Part shown: positions 17,695 to 26,233 of the stretch, piece after piece
Layout: each line of letters starts with the position of its first letter
Position numbering within the stretch: position 1 is the stretch's first letter
Origin: an uncultured Paracoccaceae bacterium
Lineage (GTDB): Bacteria > Pseudomonadota > Alphaproteobacteria > Rhodobacterales > Rhodobacteraceae
NCBI GenBank assembly: GCA_947503765.1
Contig: CANNFA010000002.1
Span: 492,501-556,500 of the forward strand
Reading direction: 5' to 3'
Length of the DNA stretch: 64,000 nt
Position numbers and translations under genes: made by a program
Notes under the pieces: model-generated
Databases searched by the model: none
What the model saw: the letters and a program-made list of their open reading frames with translations, nothing else
Told to the model about the DNA's origin: nothing

Positions 17695-18300
17695 TCAATC
17701 GTCGGGCCGCGTCATCTCGAACACCTCCGCCACCCGCGCGTAGTCGCGGTATCCAAGCCGGGAAAGCGGCTGGAACGCTGTCACGTCGAACCGGCCGTCC
17801 ACCACGCAATCGTCCCGCAGATGCACGCCCGTCACCTCGCCCAGCACCAGCCAGTTCGCCGCGCCCTTCAGCCGCACGATCTGCGTCATCCGGCATTCCA
17901 GCGCCGCCGGCCCCGCCGCCACGCGCGCGCAGTTCACGCTCTCGCATTCCGCCTTTTCCAGCCCGGCATGGGCAAACTCGTCGGTCCCGGCCTCCAGCCC
18001 CGCCGAGGTCGCGTTCATCGCGCCGCGCATCGCGTATTCCACGATGTTCACGCAGAACACGCCAGTTTCGCGGATCTGCGCCACGCTGTCCTTGGTGCCG
18101 TCGCGGTCCGGCTTGGCCGAGGTCGAGGCGAACATGACCTGCGGCGGCACATAGGCGACCGCGTTGAAGAACGAGTAGGGCGCCAGGTTGTCGCGCCCAT
18201 CCGCGCCCCGGCTGGAAATCCAGCCGATCGGGCGCGGCGCGACGATGGCGTTGAACGGGTTGTGCGGCAGGCCGTGGCCGTCTTGGGGGCGGTAGAACAT
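17695..18300 (-). CDS. Flavin reductase-like domain protein
   Basis: A 201-residue FMN-binding split-barrel protein of the flavin reductase-like group, starting MFYRPQDGHGLPHNPFNAIV. FMN-contact signatures are visible: APRPIGWISSRG, NLAPYSFFNAVAYVPPQVMF and TGVFCVNI. Members reduce FMN with NAD(P)H or bind FMN for other reductive chemistry. The ATG at 18300 follows a GGATTC-like site. It diverges from a GNAT gene, and the substrate is not evident. Confidence 0.85.
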   Translation of the reverse strand: MFYRPQDGHGLPHNPFNAIVAPRPIGWISSRGADGRDNLAPYSFFNAVAYVPPQVMFASTSAKPDRDGTKDSVAQIRETGVFCVNIVEYAMRGAMNATSAGLEAGTDEFAHAGLEKAECESVNCARVAAGPAALECRMTQIVRLKGAANWLVLGEVTGVHLRDDCVVDGRFDVTAFQPLSRLGYRDYARVAEVFEMTRPDD

Positions 18301-18382
18301 GCTGGAATCCTTCGCTTCGTTGCCCCCTGCCTAGCCGCGTGTTACGCCCGGTGCCAGTCTTAACCAGCACGAGGCGCCCCGC

Positions 18383-18883
18383 GTGTACCGGCTTGCCCAG
18401 GAACAGCCTTCCGATTGGTGGGAGGTCGAGGCGCTGTACGATCTGTGTTTCGCGCCGGGCCGCGAGATGCTGTCGTCCTACCGCTTGCGCGACGGGGTGG
18501 ATCCGGTGCCCGAGCTGTGCCTTCTGGCGCGCGGCGATGCCGGCGCGGTGGCCGCCGCGATCCGCTATTGGCCGGTGCGCGTCGGCGATGCAGCGGCGCT
18601 TTTGCTGGGGCCGGTGGCCACTCACCCGATCCACCAGGGCGAAGGGCTGGCCGCGCTCTTGATCGGCGAAAGCCTTGCCATCGCGCGGCGCGCCGGCTGG
18701 GACCGGGTCATGCTGGTTGGCGATGCGCCCTATTACGGGCGCTTCGGCTTTGCGCGGCTCGATGGGCCGGACATGCCGCCGCCCACCAATCCCGACCGGG
18801 TTCTGGGCCTGTCGCTGACCGGCGGCGATGCCTGGGCGGGTGTCGGGGGGCCGGTGTCCCGCTGGACGGCCGCGGGGCACTAG
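18383..18883 (+). CDS. GNAT acetyltransferase, YhbS-like
   Basis: A 166-residue N-acetyltransferase. LLGPVATHPIHQGEGLAALL is the acetyl-CoA-binding motif A, followed by VMLVGDAPYYGRFGF, which is typical of the YhbS group. GTG at 18383 is the likely start, because the frame has no ATG upstream and the N-terminus fits. The acceptor substrate is unknown. Confidence 0.82.
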   Translation: MYRLAQEQPSDWWEVEALYDLCFAPGREMLSSYRLRDGVDPVPELCLLARGDAGAVAAAIRYWPVRVGDAAALLLGPVATHPIHQGEGLAALLIGESLAIARRAGWDRVMLVGDAPYYGRFGFARLDGPDMPPPTNPDRVLGLSLTGGDAWAGVGGPVSRWTAAGH

Positions 18884-19030
18884 CGCCTGCCGGTCCTGCG
18901 GCAACCGATGCGGTTTTCACGATGGTTTGACCGCGCTTCGGTGACCTTTTTCGCCTGCCATGAGTTGGGGTCCCAGAAGGCGGCGGGTATCTGCTGCCAG
19001 AACGGACGAGACAAGAAAGGAGAGCTTGAT

Positions 19031-19486
19031 ATGAAACGCTTTCTTATGACGACCGCCATCGTATTGACCACTGCCGGCGCCGCCGTTGCGCAGTCGAACG
19101 ACGCGCTGCGGGCCGAGGTCGGCAACTTCCTCGCCACGTCGCCGTACATGGTCGATGTGAACAGCCTGACCGACGCGCAGATCGCCGAACTTCACGGCGC
19201 CTATACCAGCAGCGAGGACGCGTCGGAGCGGCACGCGAAGGTCGAAGCGGTGATCAACGACAACAATGTCGAATATACCGACCGGCCGATGATCGTGATG
19301 GTCGAGGGTTCCGAGATGGACCGCAGCCAGCTGTATCAGTCCGTGTCGAACGCGCTGATCGGCACCAAGTATGAAGGCATGGCCTATACCCTGAGCGATG
19401 CGCAACTGGCGCAGGCATATGGCGCGGTGAACAGCAGCGACGACGCCTCGACCATGGAGACCAAGCTGAGCGCCGTCTTCGAATAA
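19031..19486 (+). CDS. Small secreted protein of unknown function
   Basis: A 151-residue product with a clean signal peptide, MKRFLMTTAIVLTTAGAAVAQ, cleaved after VAQ. The mature part has two similar segments, NSLTDAQIAELHGAYTSSED and YTLSDAQLAQAYGAVNSSDD. This looks like an internal duplication of a short helix-turn unit (LTDAQIAELHGAY / LSDAQLAQAYGAV) about 85 residues apart. The ATG follows AAAGGAGAG. It is followed by a strong terminator and is probably expressed alone. I do not recognise the family. Confidence 0.82.
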   Translation: MKRFLMTTAIVLTTAGAAVAQSNDALRAEVGNFLATSPYMVDVNSLTDAQIAELHGAYTSSEDASERHAKVEAVINDNNVEYTDRPMIVMVEGSEMDRSQLYQSVSNALIGTKYEGMAYTLSDAQLAQAYGAVNSSDDASTMETKLSAVFE

Positions 19487-19530
19487 GACGCGACGTGTGA
19501 TCCGGCTCGCCGACTGGCGATGCCGCGAAA

Positions 19531-19557
19531 GGGGCGCCCGATCGGGCGCCCCTTTTT
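19531..19557 (+). terminator. Strong rho-independent terminator of the secreted protein gene
   Basis: GGGGCGCCCG at 19531-19540 pairs with CGGGCGCCCC at 19543-19552, followed by TTTTT. Confidence 0.9.
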
Positions 19558-19593
19558 CGTGTCCTGCCCGAATGCATGCCCCTCCGGCCATGC

Positions 19594-19625
19594 AAAAGGC
19601 CGCGCCCCCCTCGGGACGCGGCCTT
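19594..19625 (-). terminator. Terminator of the Flp pilin gene
   Basis: On the minus strand AAGGCCGCG and CGCGGCCTT form a nine-base stem around a 12-base loop, with TTTTGC following. It lies 23-54 bases beyond the pilin stop. Confidence 0.8.
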
Positions 19626-19647
19626 CATGCAATTCGCTTCGGCGTCG

Positions 19648-19842
19648 TCAGTACTGCGTCTTGATACCCTGCGAGGACAGGTGCGAGCCGATCTTGACCG
19701 CGTAATCGTCGGTCGCGCCGCCCACGGTGGTCAGCACGGCAATGCCGAGGCCCACGATGGCGGCGGTCAGCACGACCCAGTCGACGGTCACGGCGCCGTC
19801 TTCGTCACGCTCGAAACGCTTGATCAGGTTGAACAGGTTCAT
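19648..19842 (-). CDS. Flp-type (type IVb) pilin-like protein
   Basis: A 64-residue pilin-like protein. The N-terminus KRFERDEDGAVTVDWVVLTA carries the class III signal: processing is expected after G16, with the hydrophobic helix from residue 21 to 42. In classical Flp pilins a glutamate stands at position +5 of the mature protein; here aspartate (AVTVD) takes that place. The gene is alone with its own terminator, far from the tadG/tadE genes near 53-56 kb, and no prepilin peptidase or secretion ATPase is in the window. Confidence 0.82.
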   Translation of the reverse strand: MNLFNLIKRFERDEDGAVTVDWVVLTAAIVGLGIAVLTTVGGATDDYAVKIGSHLSSQGIKTQY

Positions 19843-20089
19843 AATCTTTCTCCGTTAGGGTTACAGGTCCGGTTTTCCAGCGGCGACCGGGCTGTTCCCG
19901 CTGCCGATGAAGATAAACTTAACGGCGCATAAAGGCGGGAATTTGTCGGGAAAGGAGCGTTTTGCGGGAATCCACAAGGCTTTTGCGTGGAACCGGGGGC
20001 ACGCGATGCGCCGGTGCCGCGCATCGCAAGCGGCGCTTTACGGATGGGCAAGTGCCCGCTTAATGTGATGGCGACAGCGGAGAGGTAAC

Positions 20090-22078
20090 ATGCGCATTTT
20101 GAATCAAGTCATTCTGTCCAGGCAGGTCGTTCTGGCCGCGGCCTTCATCGGCTTTGCCGGCAGCGCCCAGGCGGCGCTTCAGTTCTGCAACGAAACCCGC
20201 GATGTCCAGAGCATCGCCATCGGCTACAAGGGGCCGGTCGACTGGATGTCCGAGGGGTGGTGGAACATCGACCCCGGCGACTGCGCCACCGTTATCGGCG
20301 GCGACCTGCAAAAGCAGTTCTATTATTACCGGGCCGAGGTGAATGCGGGCGACTTCGCCGGCGAGAACTACATGTTCTGCACCACGCCCGACGAATTCGA
20401 GATCGTCGGCGACACGAATTGCCAGGCCCGCGGCTATGACAGCGAATCGTTCCGCGAGATCGACACCGGCGATTCCGCCACCGATTTCACCTTCACGCTG
20501 GTCGATGGCGAATCCGCCCCGCGCAGCGAGGATGGGCCGGTCAACGACACCAGCACCGCGCCGGAGGGCGAGACCGGTCTGCGGTTCTGCAATTCCACCG
20601 AAGTCATCCACAGCGTGTCGATCGGCTACGAGAACGACAAGGGCTTCCTGTCCGAGGGGTGGTGGAACCTCGATCCCGGCGAATGCGCCGTGGCGATCGC
20701 GGGTGCGCTGCAGAAACGCTATTACTACTACCGGACCGAGGTCGATGGCGGCCCGTTCGAGGGCGAAGGCTACATGTTCTGCACCTCGCCCGAAGTGTAT
20801 TCGATCCAGGGCGACACCGATTGCGAGGCGCGCGGCTACGACACCGAGGCATTCTCGGAAATCGACACGGGGCCGACCGCGACGGGCTATACCTTCTACA
20901 TCACCGCCGATGGCAGCAACATGCCGCCCGCCGGGACCGGTGACACCACGGCCACGATCACCCCGCCGCCCGCCGCAGGCGGTGCCGGACTGGAGGTCTG
21001 CAACGACACGTCCGACATCCAGGCCGTCGCCTTCGGTTATGAAGGGGCGCAGGGCTGGACGTCCGAGGGGTGGTGGAACGTCGATCCGGGCGCCTGCACG
21101 GTGCCGGCGCTCGACGGGGTGAACCGGCGGTACTTCTACTACCGCGCCGAGGTCGATGGCGGCCCTTTCACCGGCGAGAACTACTTCTTCTGCACCACGC
21201 CGGAAGCCTTCGAGATCGTCGGCGACAGCGAATGCGAGGCGCGCGGCTATGCGCGCGAGGATTTCCGCGAGGTGGATACCGGCAGCAATACCGGCGACTA
21301 CACGCTGCGGCTGACCGATGCGGGGCTGGCCGATACCGCCCCGTCCGAGGACGATCGCGGCGAGTTTCCGACCACCACCACGACCCCGCCGCCCAGCACC
21401 GGCGCGGCGGGCCTTCGGGTCTGCAACGACACGTCCGACATCCAGGCCGTCGCCTTCGGCTACGAAGGGGCGCAGGGCTGGACGTCCGAGGGCTGGTGGA
21501 ACGTCGATCCGGGTGCCTGCACGGTGCCGGCGCTCGACGGGGTGAACCGGCGGTACTTCTACTACCGCGCCGAGGTCGATGGCGGCCCGTTCACCGGCGA
21601 GAACTACTTTTTCTGCACCACGCCGGAAGCCTTCGAGATCGTCGGCGACAGCGAATGCGCCGCCCGCGGCTATGCGCGCGAGGATTTCCGCGAGGTGGAT
21701 ACCGGCAGCAACACCGGCGACTACACGCTGCGGCTGACCGATGCGGGGCTGGCCGACACCGCCCCGGCCGTGGACACCGCGCCGGACACGCCGAAGGATA
21801 CCGGCGATCCGGGTGACCGGCCCGGCACCCTGACCGACGAAGAGCCGGCCGCCGACCCCGAGGAGCCGAGCTTCGACTTCGGTCTGCCGGGCGACGACAC
21901 GCCGGACGTGCCCGACACGGCGACCGAGACACCGAGCGATATACCGGCCGACACGCCGCCGGACATGGCCCCGGATACCGACATGACGCCGGAGGCCGAC
22001 GACACGCCCGATTTCGATCTTGTCCCCGAGGAGGACGACGATCCCAGACCGCCGCGCCGCGGCGGCTCGCGGGGTTGA
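20090..22078 (+). CDS. Secreted protein with four DUF1036 repeats
   Basis: A 662-residue exported protein with signal peptide (about residues 1-28, ending GSAQA). Four DUF1036 domains lie near residues 29-141, 163-275, 300-412 and 441-553, joined by Thr/Pro/Gly-rich linkers. Each repeat has CN(D/E/S)T, an SEGWWNxDPGxC block, a YYYRxEV block, FCTxPE and GDxxCxARGY, so four cysteines that could form two disulfides. The last 110 residues are an acidic, proline- and aspartate-rich tail ending RPPRRGGSRG. Repeats 3 and 4 are nearly identical. DUF1036 has no assigned role; most members have one or two domains. The ATG follows GGAGAGG. A second DUF1036 gene follows after three bases. Confidence 0.85.
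   Translation: MRILNQVILSRQVVLAAAFIGFAGSAQAALQFCNETRDVQSIAIGYKGPVDWMSEGWWNIDPGDCATVIGGDLQKQFYYYRAEVNAGDFAGENYMFCTTPDEFEIVGDTNCQARGYDSESFREIDTGDSATDFTFTLVDGESAPRSEDGPVNDTSTAPEGETGLRFCNSTEVIHSVSIGYENDKGFLSEGWWNLDPGECAVAIAGALQKRYYYYRTEVDGGPFEGEGYMFCTSPEVYSIQGDTDCEARGYDTEAFSEIDTGPTATGYTFYITADGSNMPPAGTGDTTATITPPPAAGGAGLEVCNDTSDIQAVAFGYEGAQGWTSEGWWNVDPGACTVPALDGVNRRYFYYRAEVDGGPFTGENYFFCTTPEAFEIVGDSECEARGYAREDFREVDTGSNTGDYTLRLTDAGLADTAPSEDDRGEFPTTTTTPPPSTGAAGLRVCNDTSDIQAVAFGYEGAQGWTSEGWWNVDPGACTVPALDGVNRRYFYYRAEVDGGPFTGENYFFCTTPEAFEIVGDSECAARGYAREDFREVDTGSNTGDYTLRLTDAGLADTAPAVDTAPDTPKDTGDPGDRPGTLTDEEPAADPEEPSFDFGLPGDDTPDVPDTATETPSDIPADTPPDMAPDTDMTPEADDTPDFDLVPEEDDDPRPPRRGGSRG
20988..21760 (+). repeat. 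In-gene tandem duplication of the third and fourth DUF1036 domains
   Basis: The segment from about 20988 to 21330 recurs with few changes at about 21411 to 21753, with a period of 423 bases that includes the linker. Both copies keep long identical stretches even at third codon positions, unlike repeats 1 and 2, so this is a recent duplication within the gene. Confidence 0.85.
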
Positions 22079-22081
22079 CCC

Positions 22082-23287
22082 GTGCGTGCGTACCCCGCCT
22101 TCCATGGCACCCTCATCGCGGGGGCGCTGTGGCTTGGCGCGGCCGGGGCTGCCCAGGCCGCGCTGGAGATCTGCAACCGCACCTCGGTGCTTCAGACCGT
22201 CGCCATCGGCTTCAAGGGTGAAAAGGACTGGACCTCGGAAGGGTGGTGGAACATCGACCCCGGCAACTGCGCCATCGTGCTCGCCGGAGATCTGACGCGG
22301 CAGTACTATTATTACTACGCGGAATCGAAGAACGAGGATTTCCAGGGGCAGGATTACAGGTTCTGCGCCTCGGACGACGTTTTCACCATCGTCGGCGACA
22401 CCTCCTGCGAAGAGCGCGGCTATGACACGCTGTCGATGCGCGAGATCGACACCGGGCCATCGGCCACCTCGTTCACCGTGACGCTGGTGGATGACGGCGG
22501 CAAGCCTTCGCCCGGCGACAAGATCGCGCCGAAGATCGAGGAAAGCCCGGACGGCACCGGCACCGGCGACACGCCGCCCCCCGCCGATGTCAGCACGTCC
22601 GGCCCCGGCGGTCCCGGCGGCGGCGCGCCGGTGACGGAGGTGGTGCAGGACACCACGGTCGTTCCCCCCGAGGATGTGCCGATGTCGATCTCGACCGAGG
22701 ATCTTCTGACCGACATCCCGGCCGGCAACCACGGCAAGGGCTTCGAGACGCTGGCCTATTTCCAGGGCTGCGAGCTGGAGAACCAAAAGGAATATTGCTC
22801 GTTCCACGCCGGCGACTGGAAGATGCGCGTGTTCTATCGCGGCCCGACACCCGAAAGTCTGATGTTCGCGCTGGAACACCTGGCGGTGAACATGCCCGTC
22901 TACCTTCGGGGCGACATGGTCGAAACGCGCGGCAATGTCGCCGCCATCGTGGTGCGCGCGGTCGAGCCGCGCCCCGGCGCCGACCCCGATTCACGCCTGC
23001 GCGCCGCCATGCAGGGCGACTGGATCGACGACGGCGACCGCCGCTGGGAGATGACGGTGCATGGCTCCGAGATCTTCTTTCGCAAGGACGGCAAGTATTC
23101 CGCCAGCCGCTTTTTCCGCATCGCGCGCGAATGCTCCGGCGCGGCGGGCGAGGGGCCGTTCATGGTGCAGATCAACGCCGAGAATAACGGCCGTACCTGT
23201 TTTCGCATCGGCCGTGTCGATGGCGCGGTGCTGGAGTTGACCGACGCCGCCGGCGGGCGGACGACGCTGTACCGGCGGCGGCCCTAG
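22082..23287 (+). CDS. Secreted protein with one DUF1036 domain and an unknown C-terminal region
   Basis: A 401-residue exported protein with signal peptide ending AAQA, one DUF1036 domain (about residues 24-140, with CNRT, SEGWWNIDPGNC, YYYYAES and GDTSCEERGY), a Pro/Gly/Thr linker (about 145-205) and a C-terminal half. The latter includes FQGCELENQKEYCSF and, over the last 95 residues, a segment beginning MQGDWIDDGDRRWEM that resembles the GxW start of lipocalin-like beta barrels; this is only a guess. The GTG at 22082 starts three bases after the preceding stop, so the two genes form an operon. No function is known. Confidence 0.78.
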   Translation: MRAYPAFHGTLIAGALWLGAAGAAQAALEICNRTSVLQTVAIGFKGEKDWTSEGWWNIDPGNCAIVLAGDLTRQYYYYYAESKNEDFQGQDYRFCASDDVFTIVGDTSCEERGYDTLSMREIDTGPSATSFTVTLVDDGGKPSPGDKIAPKIEESPDGTGTGDTPPPADVSTSGPGGPGGGAPVTEVVQDTTVVPPEDVPMSISTEDLLTDIPAGNHGKGFETLAYFQGCELENQKEYCSFHAGDWKMRVFYRGPTPESLMFALEHLAVNMPVYLRGDMVETRGNVAAIVVRAVEPRPGADPDSRLRAAMQGDWIDDGDRRWEMTVHGSEIFFRKDGKYSASRFFRIARECSGAAGEGPFMVQINAENNGRTCFRIGRVDGAVLELTDAAGGRTTLYRRRP

Positions 23288-23350
23288 GGCCGGTCGCGCG
23301 CAACCGCCCGGATTGCCAACCCGGCTTTGCGGCGGGCGCCGTGCCGTTAG

Positions 23351-24397
23351 CTAGGCGCCGCCGGTCACCTGATCGCCGCGCGGATCCAGCAGCTTGCCCA
23401 GAACCGTGTCGCGGGTGATCTGGCCCAGAAGCCGCCCATCCTCGACCACGCCGACGGGATGCCCGGTGGCGCGCACCCGCGCCATCACCGCCTGGATGTC
23501 GGCATCGGGCGGCACGCTGTCTTCCAGCTCGCCGCGCGCCGGTTCCATCACGTCGCGCGCGCATAGCACGCCCAGCGGGTTCATGTGGGCGACGAAATCC
23601 GCGACATAGGCGTTTGCGGGGCGGGTGAAAATCTCTTGCGGGGTACCGCATTGCACGATCCGCCCGCCATCCATGATCGCGATGCGGTTGCCGATCTTGA
23701 ATGCCTCGTCCAGATCGTGGCTGACGAAGACGATGGTGCGCCGCAGCCGCGCCTGAAGTTCCAGCAACTCGTCCTGAAGCCGGGTTCGGATCAGCGGATC
23801 GAGCGCCGAGAACGGCTCGTCCATCAAGAGGATCGGCGCCTCGGTCGCAAAGGCGCGGGCCAGCCCGACGCGCTGCTGCATCCCGCCCGACAACTCGCCC
23901 ACCTTGCGGTCGGCCCAGTCGGCCAGGCCCACCAGTTCAAGCTGGCTGTCCACCTGCGCGCGCCGCTCGGCCCGGCCCATGCCGCCCAGTTCCAGCCCCA
24001 GCCCCACATTCTCGCGCACGCTGCGCCAGGGCAGCAGCCCGAACGCCTGGAACACCATCGCGATATGCTTCAGCCGCAACTCGCGCAGCACCTTGGGCGG
24101 CGCGTTGGTGACGCTGACGGCGCGGCCGTCATACCAGACCCGCACCTCGCCGCGCACGACGGGGTTCAGCCCGTTCACCGCGCGCAGCAGCGTCGACTTG
24201 CCCGACCCGGACAGGCCCATCAGCACCAGGATCTCGCCGGTCCCGACCTCGAGCGAGCAATCGTGCACGCCCAGGATCTGGCCGGTCGCCTCCTGGATCT
24301 CGGCACGGCTCTGGCCCGCATCCATCAGCGGCAGCGCCTCGGCCGGTTTCTCGCCGAACACGATCGAGACGTTGTCGAATTCCACCGCGCCGTTCAT
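23351..24397 (-). CDS. choV: Choline/betaine ABC transporter ATP-binding protein
   Basis: A 348-residue ATPase of the OpuA/ProV/ChoV group that powers quaternary amine import. Walker A is GLSGSGKST, the signature is LSGGMQQR, and Walker B is ILLMDEPFSALD, followed by the H-loop FVSHDLDEA. A C-terminal CBS-like part (about residues 275-345, VMEPARGELED...) fits the group. Its start at 24397 overlaps the choW stop. Choline rather than proline betaine is inferred from the nearby betI and betA. Confidence 0.9.
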   Translation of the reverse strand: MNGAVEFDNVSIVFGEKPAEALPLMDAGQSRAEIQEATGQILGVHDCSLEVGTGEILVLMGLSGSGKSTLLRAVNGLNPVVRGEVRVWYDGRAVSVTNAPPKVLRELRLKHIAMVFQAFGLLPWRSVRENVGLGLELGGMGRAERRAQVDSQLELVGLADWADRKVGELSGGMQQRVGLARAFATEAPILLMDEPFSALDPLIRTRLQDELLELQARLRRTIVFVSHDLDEAFKIGNRIAIMDGGRIVQCGTPQEIFTRPANAYVADFVAHMNPLGVLCARDVMEPARGELEDSVPPDADIQAVMARVRATGHPVGVVEDGRLLGQITRDTVLGKLLDPRGDQVTGGA

Positions 24398-25227
24398 TTG
24401 CGGTCCACCCGCAGCACGCGGTCCAGCATGATCGCCACCACCACGATGACGAAGCCCGATTCGAACCCCAGCGCCGCGTTCACCTGGTTCAGCGCGCGCA
24501 CCACCGGTACGCCAAGCCCGTCCGCGCCCACCAGCGCCGCGATCACCACCATCGACAGCGACAGCATGATCGTCTGGTTCAACCCGGTCATGATCTGCGG
24601 AAAGGCATAGGGCAGTTCGACCTTCCACAGCACCTGCCGGGGCGTTCCGCCAAAGGCGCGCGCCGCCTCCAGCAGGTGCACCGGCGTCGTGGACACGCCC
24701 AGATGCGTCAGCCGGATCGGCGCCGGCAGCACGAAGATCACCGTGGCGAACAGCCCCGGCACCATGCCGATGCCGAAGAACACGATCGCCGGGATCAGGT
24801 AGACGAAGGTCGGAAGCGTCTGCATCAGGTCCAGCGCCGGGCGCATCCAGGCATAAAGCTTCGGCCGGTGCGCCGCGACGATGCCGATCGGCACCCCCAC
24901 CGCCATGCAGAATGCGCAGGCGAAACCGACCAACGTCAGGCTTTCGGTCGTTTCCTCCCAGTAATCCTGGTTCAGGATGAACAGGAACCCCAGCGCGACG
25001 AACAGGCAGATCTTCCAGTTCCGCTGAATCGCCCAGGTCAGCGCGACGAAGCCGGCGAGCACCACGAAGGGATGCGGCGTCTGGAGCACCCACAGAACGC
25101 TGTCGATGGCGTTTTCCAGCCAGATCGACACCGCGTCGAACACCGCGCCGCCATGGGTCTGCAGCCAGTCGAATACCGACTTCGCTCCCCGCCCGATGGG
25201 AATCTTGTTCTCGGTCAGCCAGTCCAT
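24394..25227 (-). CDS. choW: Choline ABC transporter permease
   Basis: A 277-residue membrane permease of the ProW/ChoW group with about six helices. It begins MDWLTENKIPIGRG, and the EAA loop is visible as EAARAFGGTPRQVLWKVELP. The ATG at 25227 follows AGGGAAACGCG. The stop overlaps the choV start by four bases. In most relatives choX lies directly upstream, but here an MBL-fold gene in the opposite direction lies between them, so choW-choV need their own promoter. Confidence 0.9.
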   Translation of the reverse strand: MDWLTENKIPIGRGAKSVFDWLQTHGGAVFDAVSIWLENAIDSVLWVLQTPHPFVVLAGFVALTWAIQRNWKICLFVALGFLFILNQDYWEETTESLTLVGFACAFCMAVGVPIGIVAAHRPKLYAWMRPALDLMQTLPTFVYLIPAIVFFGIGMVPGLFATVIFVLPAPIRLTHLGVSTTPVHLLEAARAFGGTPRQVLWKVELPYAFPQIMTGLNQTIMLSLSMVVIAALVGADGLGVPVVRALNQVNAALGFESGFVIVVVAIMLDRVLRVDRK

Positions 25228-25354
25228 CGCGTTTCCCTGTCCCGCCGGTCAGCATGGCGCGCGCCCGGCCGCATGAAAAGGGTGACGGCCGCGCGGCGCG
25301 CGCTATCTGTCCCTCTTACACAACATGAGCCCCGACAACACCGGAGAGATACCG

Positions 25355-26146
25355 ATGCAGACCCGACGGACCTTTCTGACCGCCGCCGCGGCCGGCGCCG
25401 GCGCGATCACCGTTCTGCCCTTTGCCGCCCGCGCCGCGGGGCCGGAGGGCGACCGCTTTGCCACCGATACCGGCGCGGTCGCGGTGCACCCGGTCGAACA
25501 CGCGTCCTTCGTGCTGCGGACCCCGGCCGGCGTGATCCATGTCGACCCGGTGGGCGATGCCGCGCTTTATGCGGATCTGCCGGCGCCGGATCTGGTGCTG
25601 ATCACCCACGAGCACGGCGACCACTACAACGCGGACACGCTGGCCGCGCTGGTCGGCGCGCAGACGCGGCTGCTGACCAACCCGGCGGTGCATGACATGC
25701 TGCCCGCCGATCTGAAGGCGAAGGCCAGCGCCATCGCCAACGGGCAAACGGCCGAGGCCATGGGCATCGCGATCGAGGCGATCCCGGCGCATAACCTGAC
25801 CGAAGGGCGCATGAACTTTCACCCCAAGGGGCGCGACAACGGCTATGTGCTGGATGTCGACGGGATGCGGATCTACATCTCGGGCGATACCGAGGGCGTG
25901 CCCGAGATGCGCGCGCTGACCGGCATCGACCTGGCGTTCGTCTGCATGAACCTGCCCTTCACCATGGCTGCAGGGCAGGCCGCCGACGCCGTGGCCGACT
26001 TTGCGCCGACATGGGTCTATCCGTACCATTATCGCGGCCGCGACGGCGGCACCCAGGATCCGGCGGAATTCGCCCGCCTGCTGGCCGAGGCGGGTGTGGC
26101 GACCGAGGTGCAGCGTCACGACTGGTACAACGGCACCCTTGGATGA
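25355..26146 (+). CDS. Exported MBL-fold metallohydrolase, Tat signal
   Basis: A 263-residue metallo-beta-lactamase-fold protein of the UlaG-like kind. The first zinc motif THEHGDHYN is at residues 84-92; later metal positions include GDTEG and HYRGRDGG. The N-terminus MQTRRTFLTAAAAGAGA is a twin-arginine signal, so a folded, metal-loaded enzyme is exported. The second ATG (25355) was chosen over 25325 because CCGGAGAGA precedes it and it puts the Tat motif at the N-terminus. It lies antisense between choX and choW. The substrate is unknown. Confidence 0.87.
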   Translation: MQTRRTFLTAAAAGAGAITVLPFAARAAGPEGDRFATDTGAVAVHPVEHASFVLRTPAGVIHVDPVGDAALYADLPAPDLVLITHEHGDHYNADTLAALVGAQTRLLTNPAVHDMLPADLKAKASAIANGQTAEAMGIAIEAIPAHNLTEGRMNFHPKGRDNGYVLDVDGMRIYISGDTEGVPEMRALTGIDLAFVCMNLPFTMAAGQAADAVADFAPTWVYPYHYRGRDGGTQDPAEFARLLAEAGVATEVQRHDWYNGTLG

Positions 26147-26196
26147 CCAGCGCCCGCTGCGGGTGATCCGGAAGGGATAGATCCTGCGCACAATCC

Positions 26197-26223
26197 GGCG
26201 CGGGCGCATCGGGCGCCCGCGCC
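26197..26223. terminator. Hairpin between the convergent MBL and choX genes
   Basis: GGCGCGGGCGC at 26197-26207 pairs with GCGCCCGCGCC at 26213-26223. It is symmetrical and lacks a T-run, so it may stop transcription from both sides or only shield mRNA ends. Confidence 0.6.
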
Positions 26224-26233
26224 GAGGCCGCGG

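Noticed and set aside
15908-18904. A 998-codon open frame on the minus strand
   Set aside because: It runs antisense to sulP and across other real genes, has His/Arg/Gln-rich noise typical of shadow frames in GC-rich DNA, and holds no motif.
20060-22879. A 939-codon frame antisense to the DUF1036 genes
   Set aside because: Its apparent repeats only mirror the DNA repeats of the real gene on the other strand.
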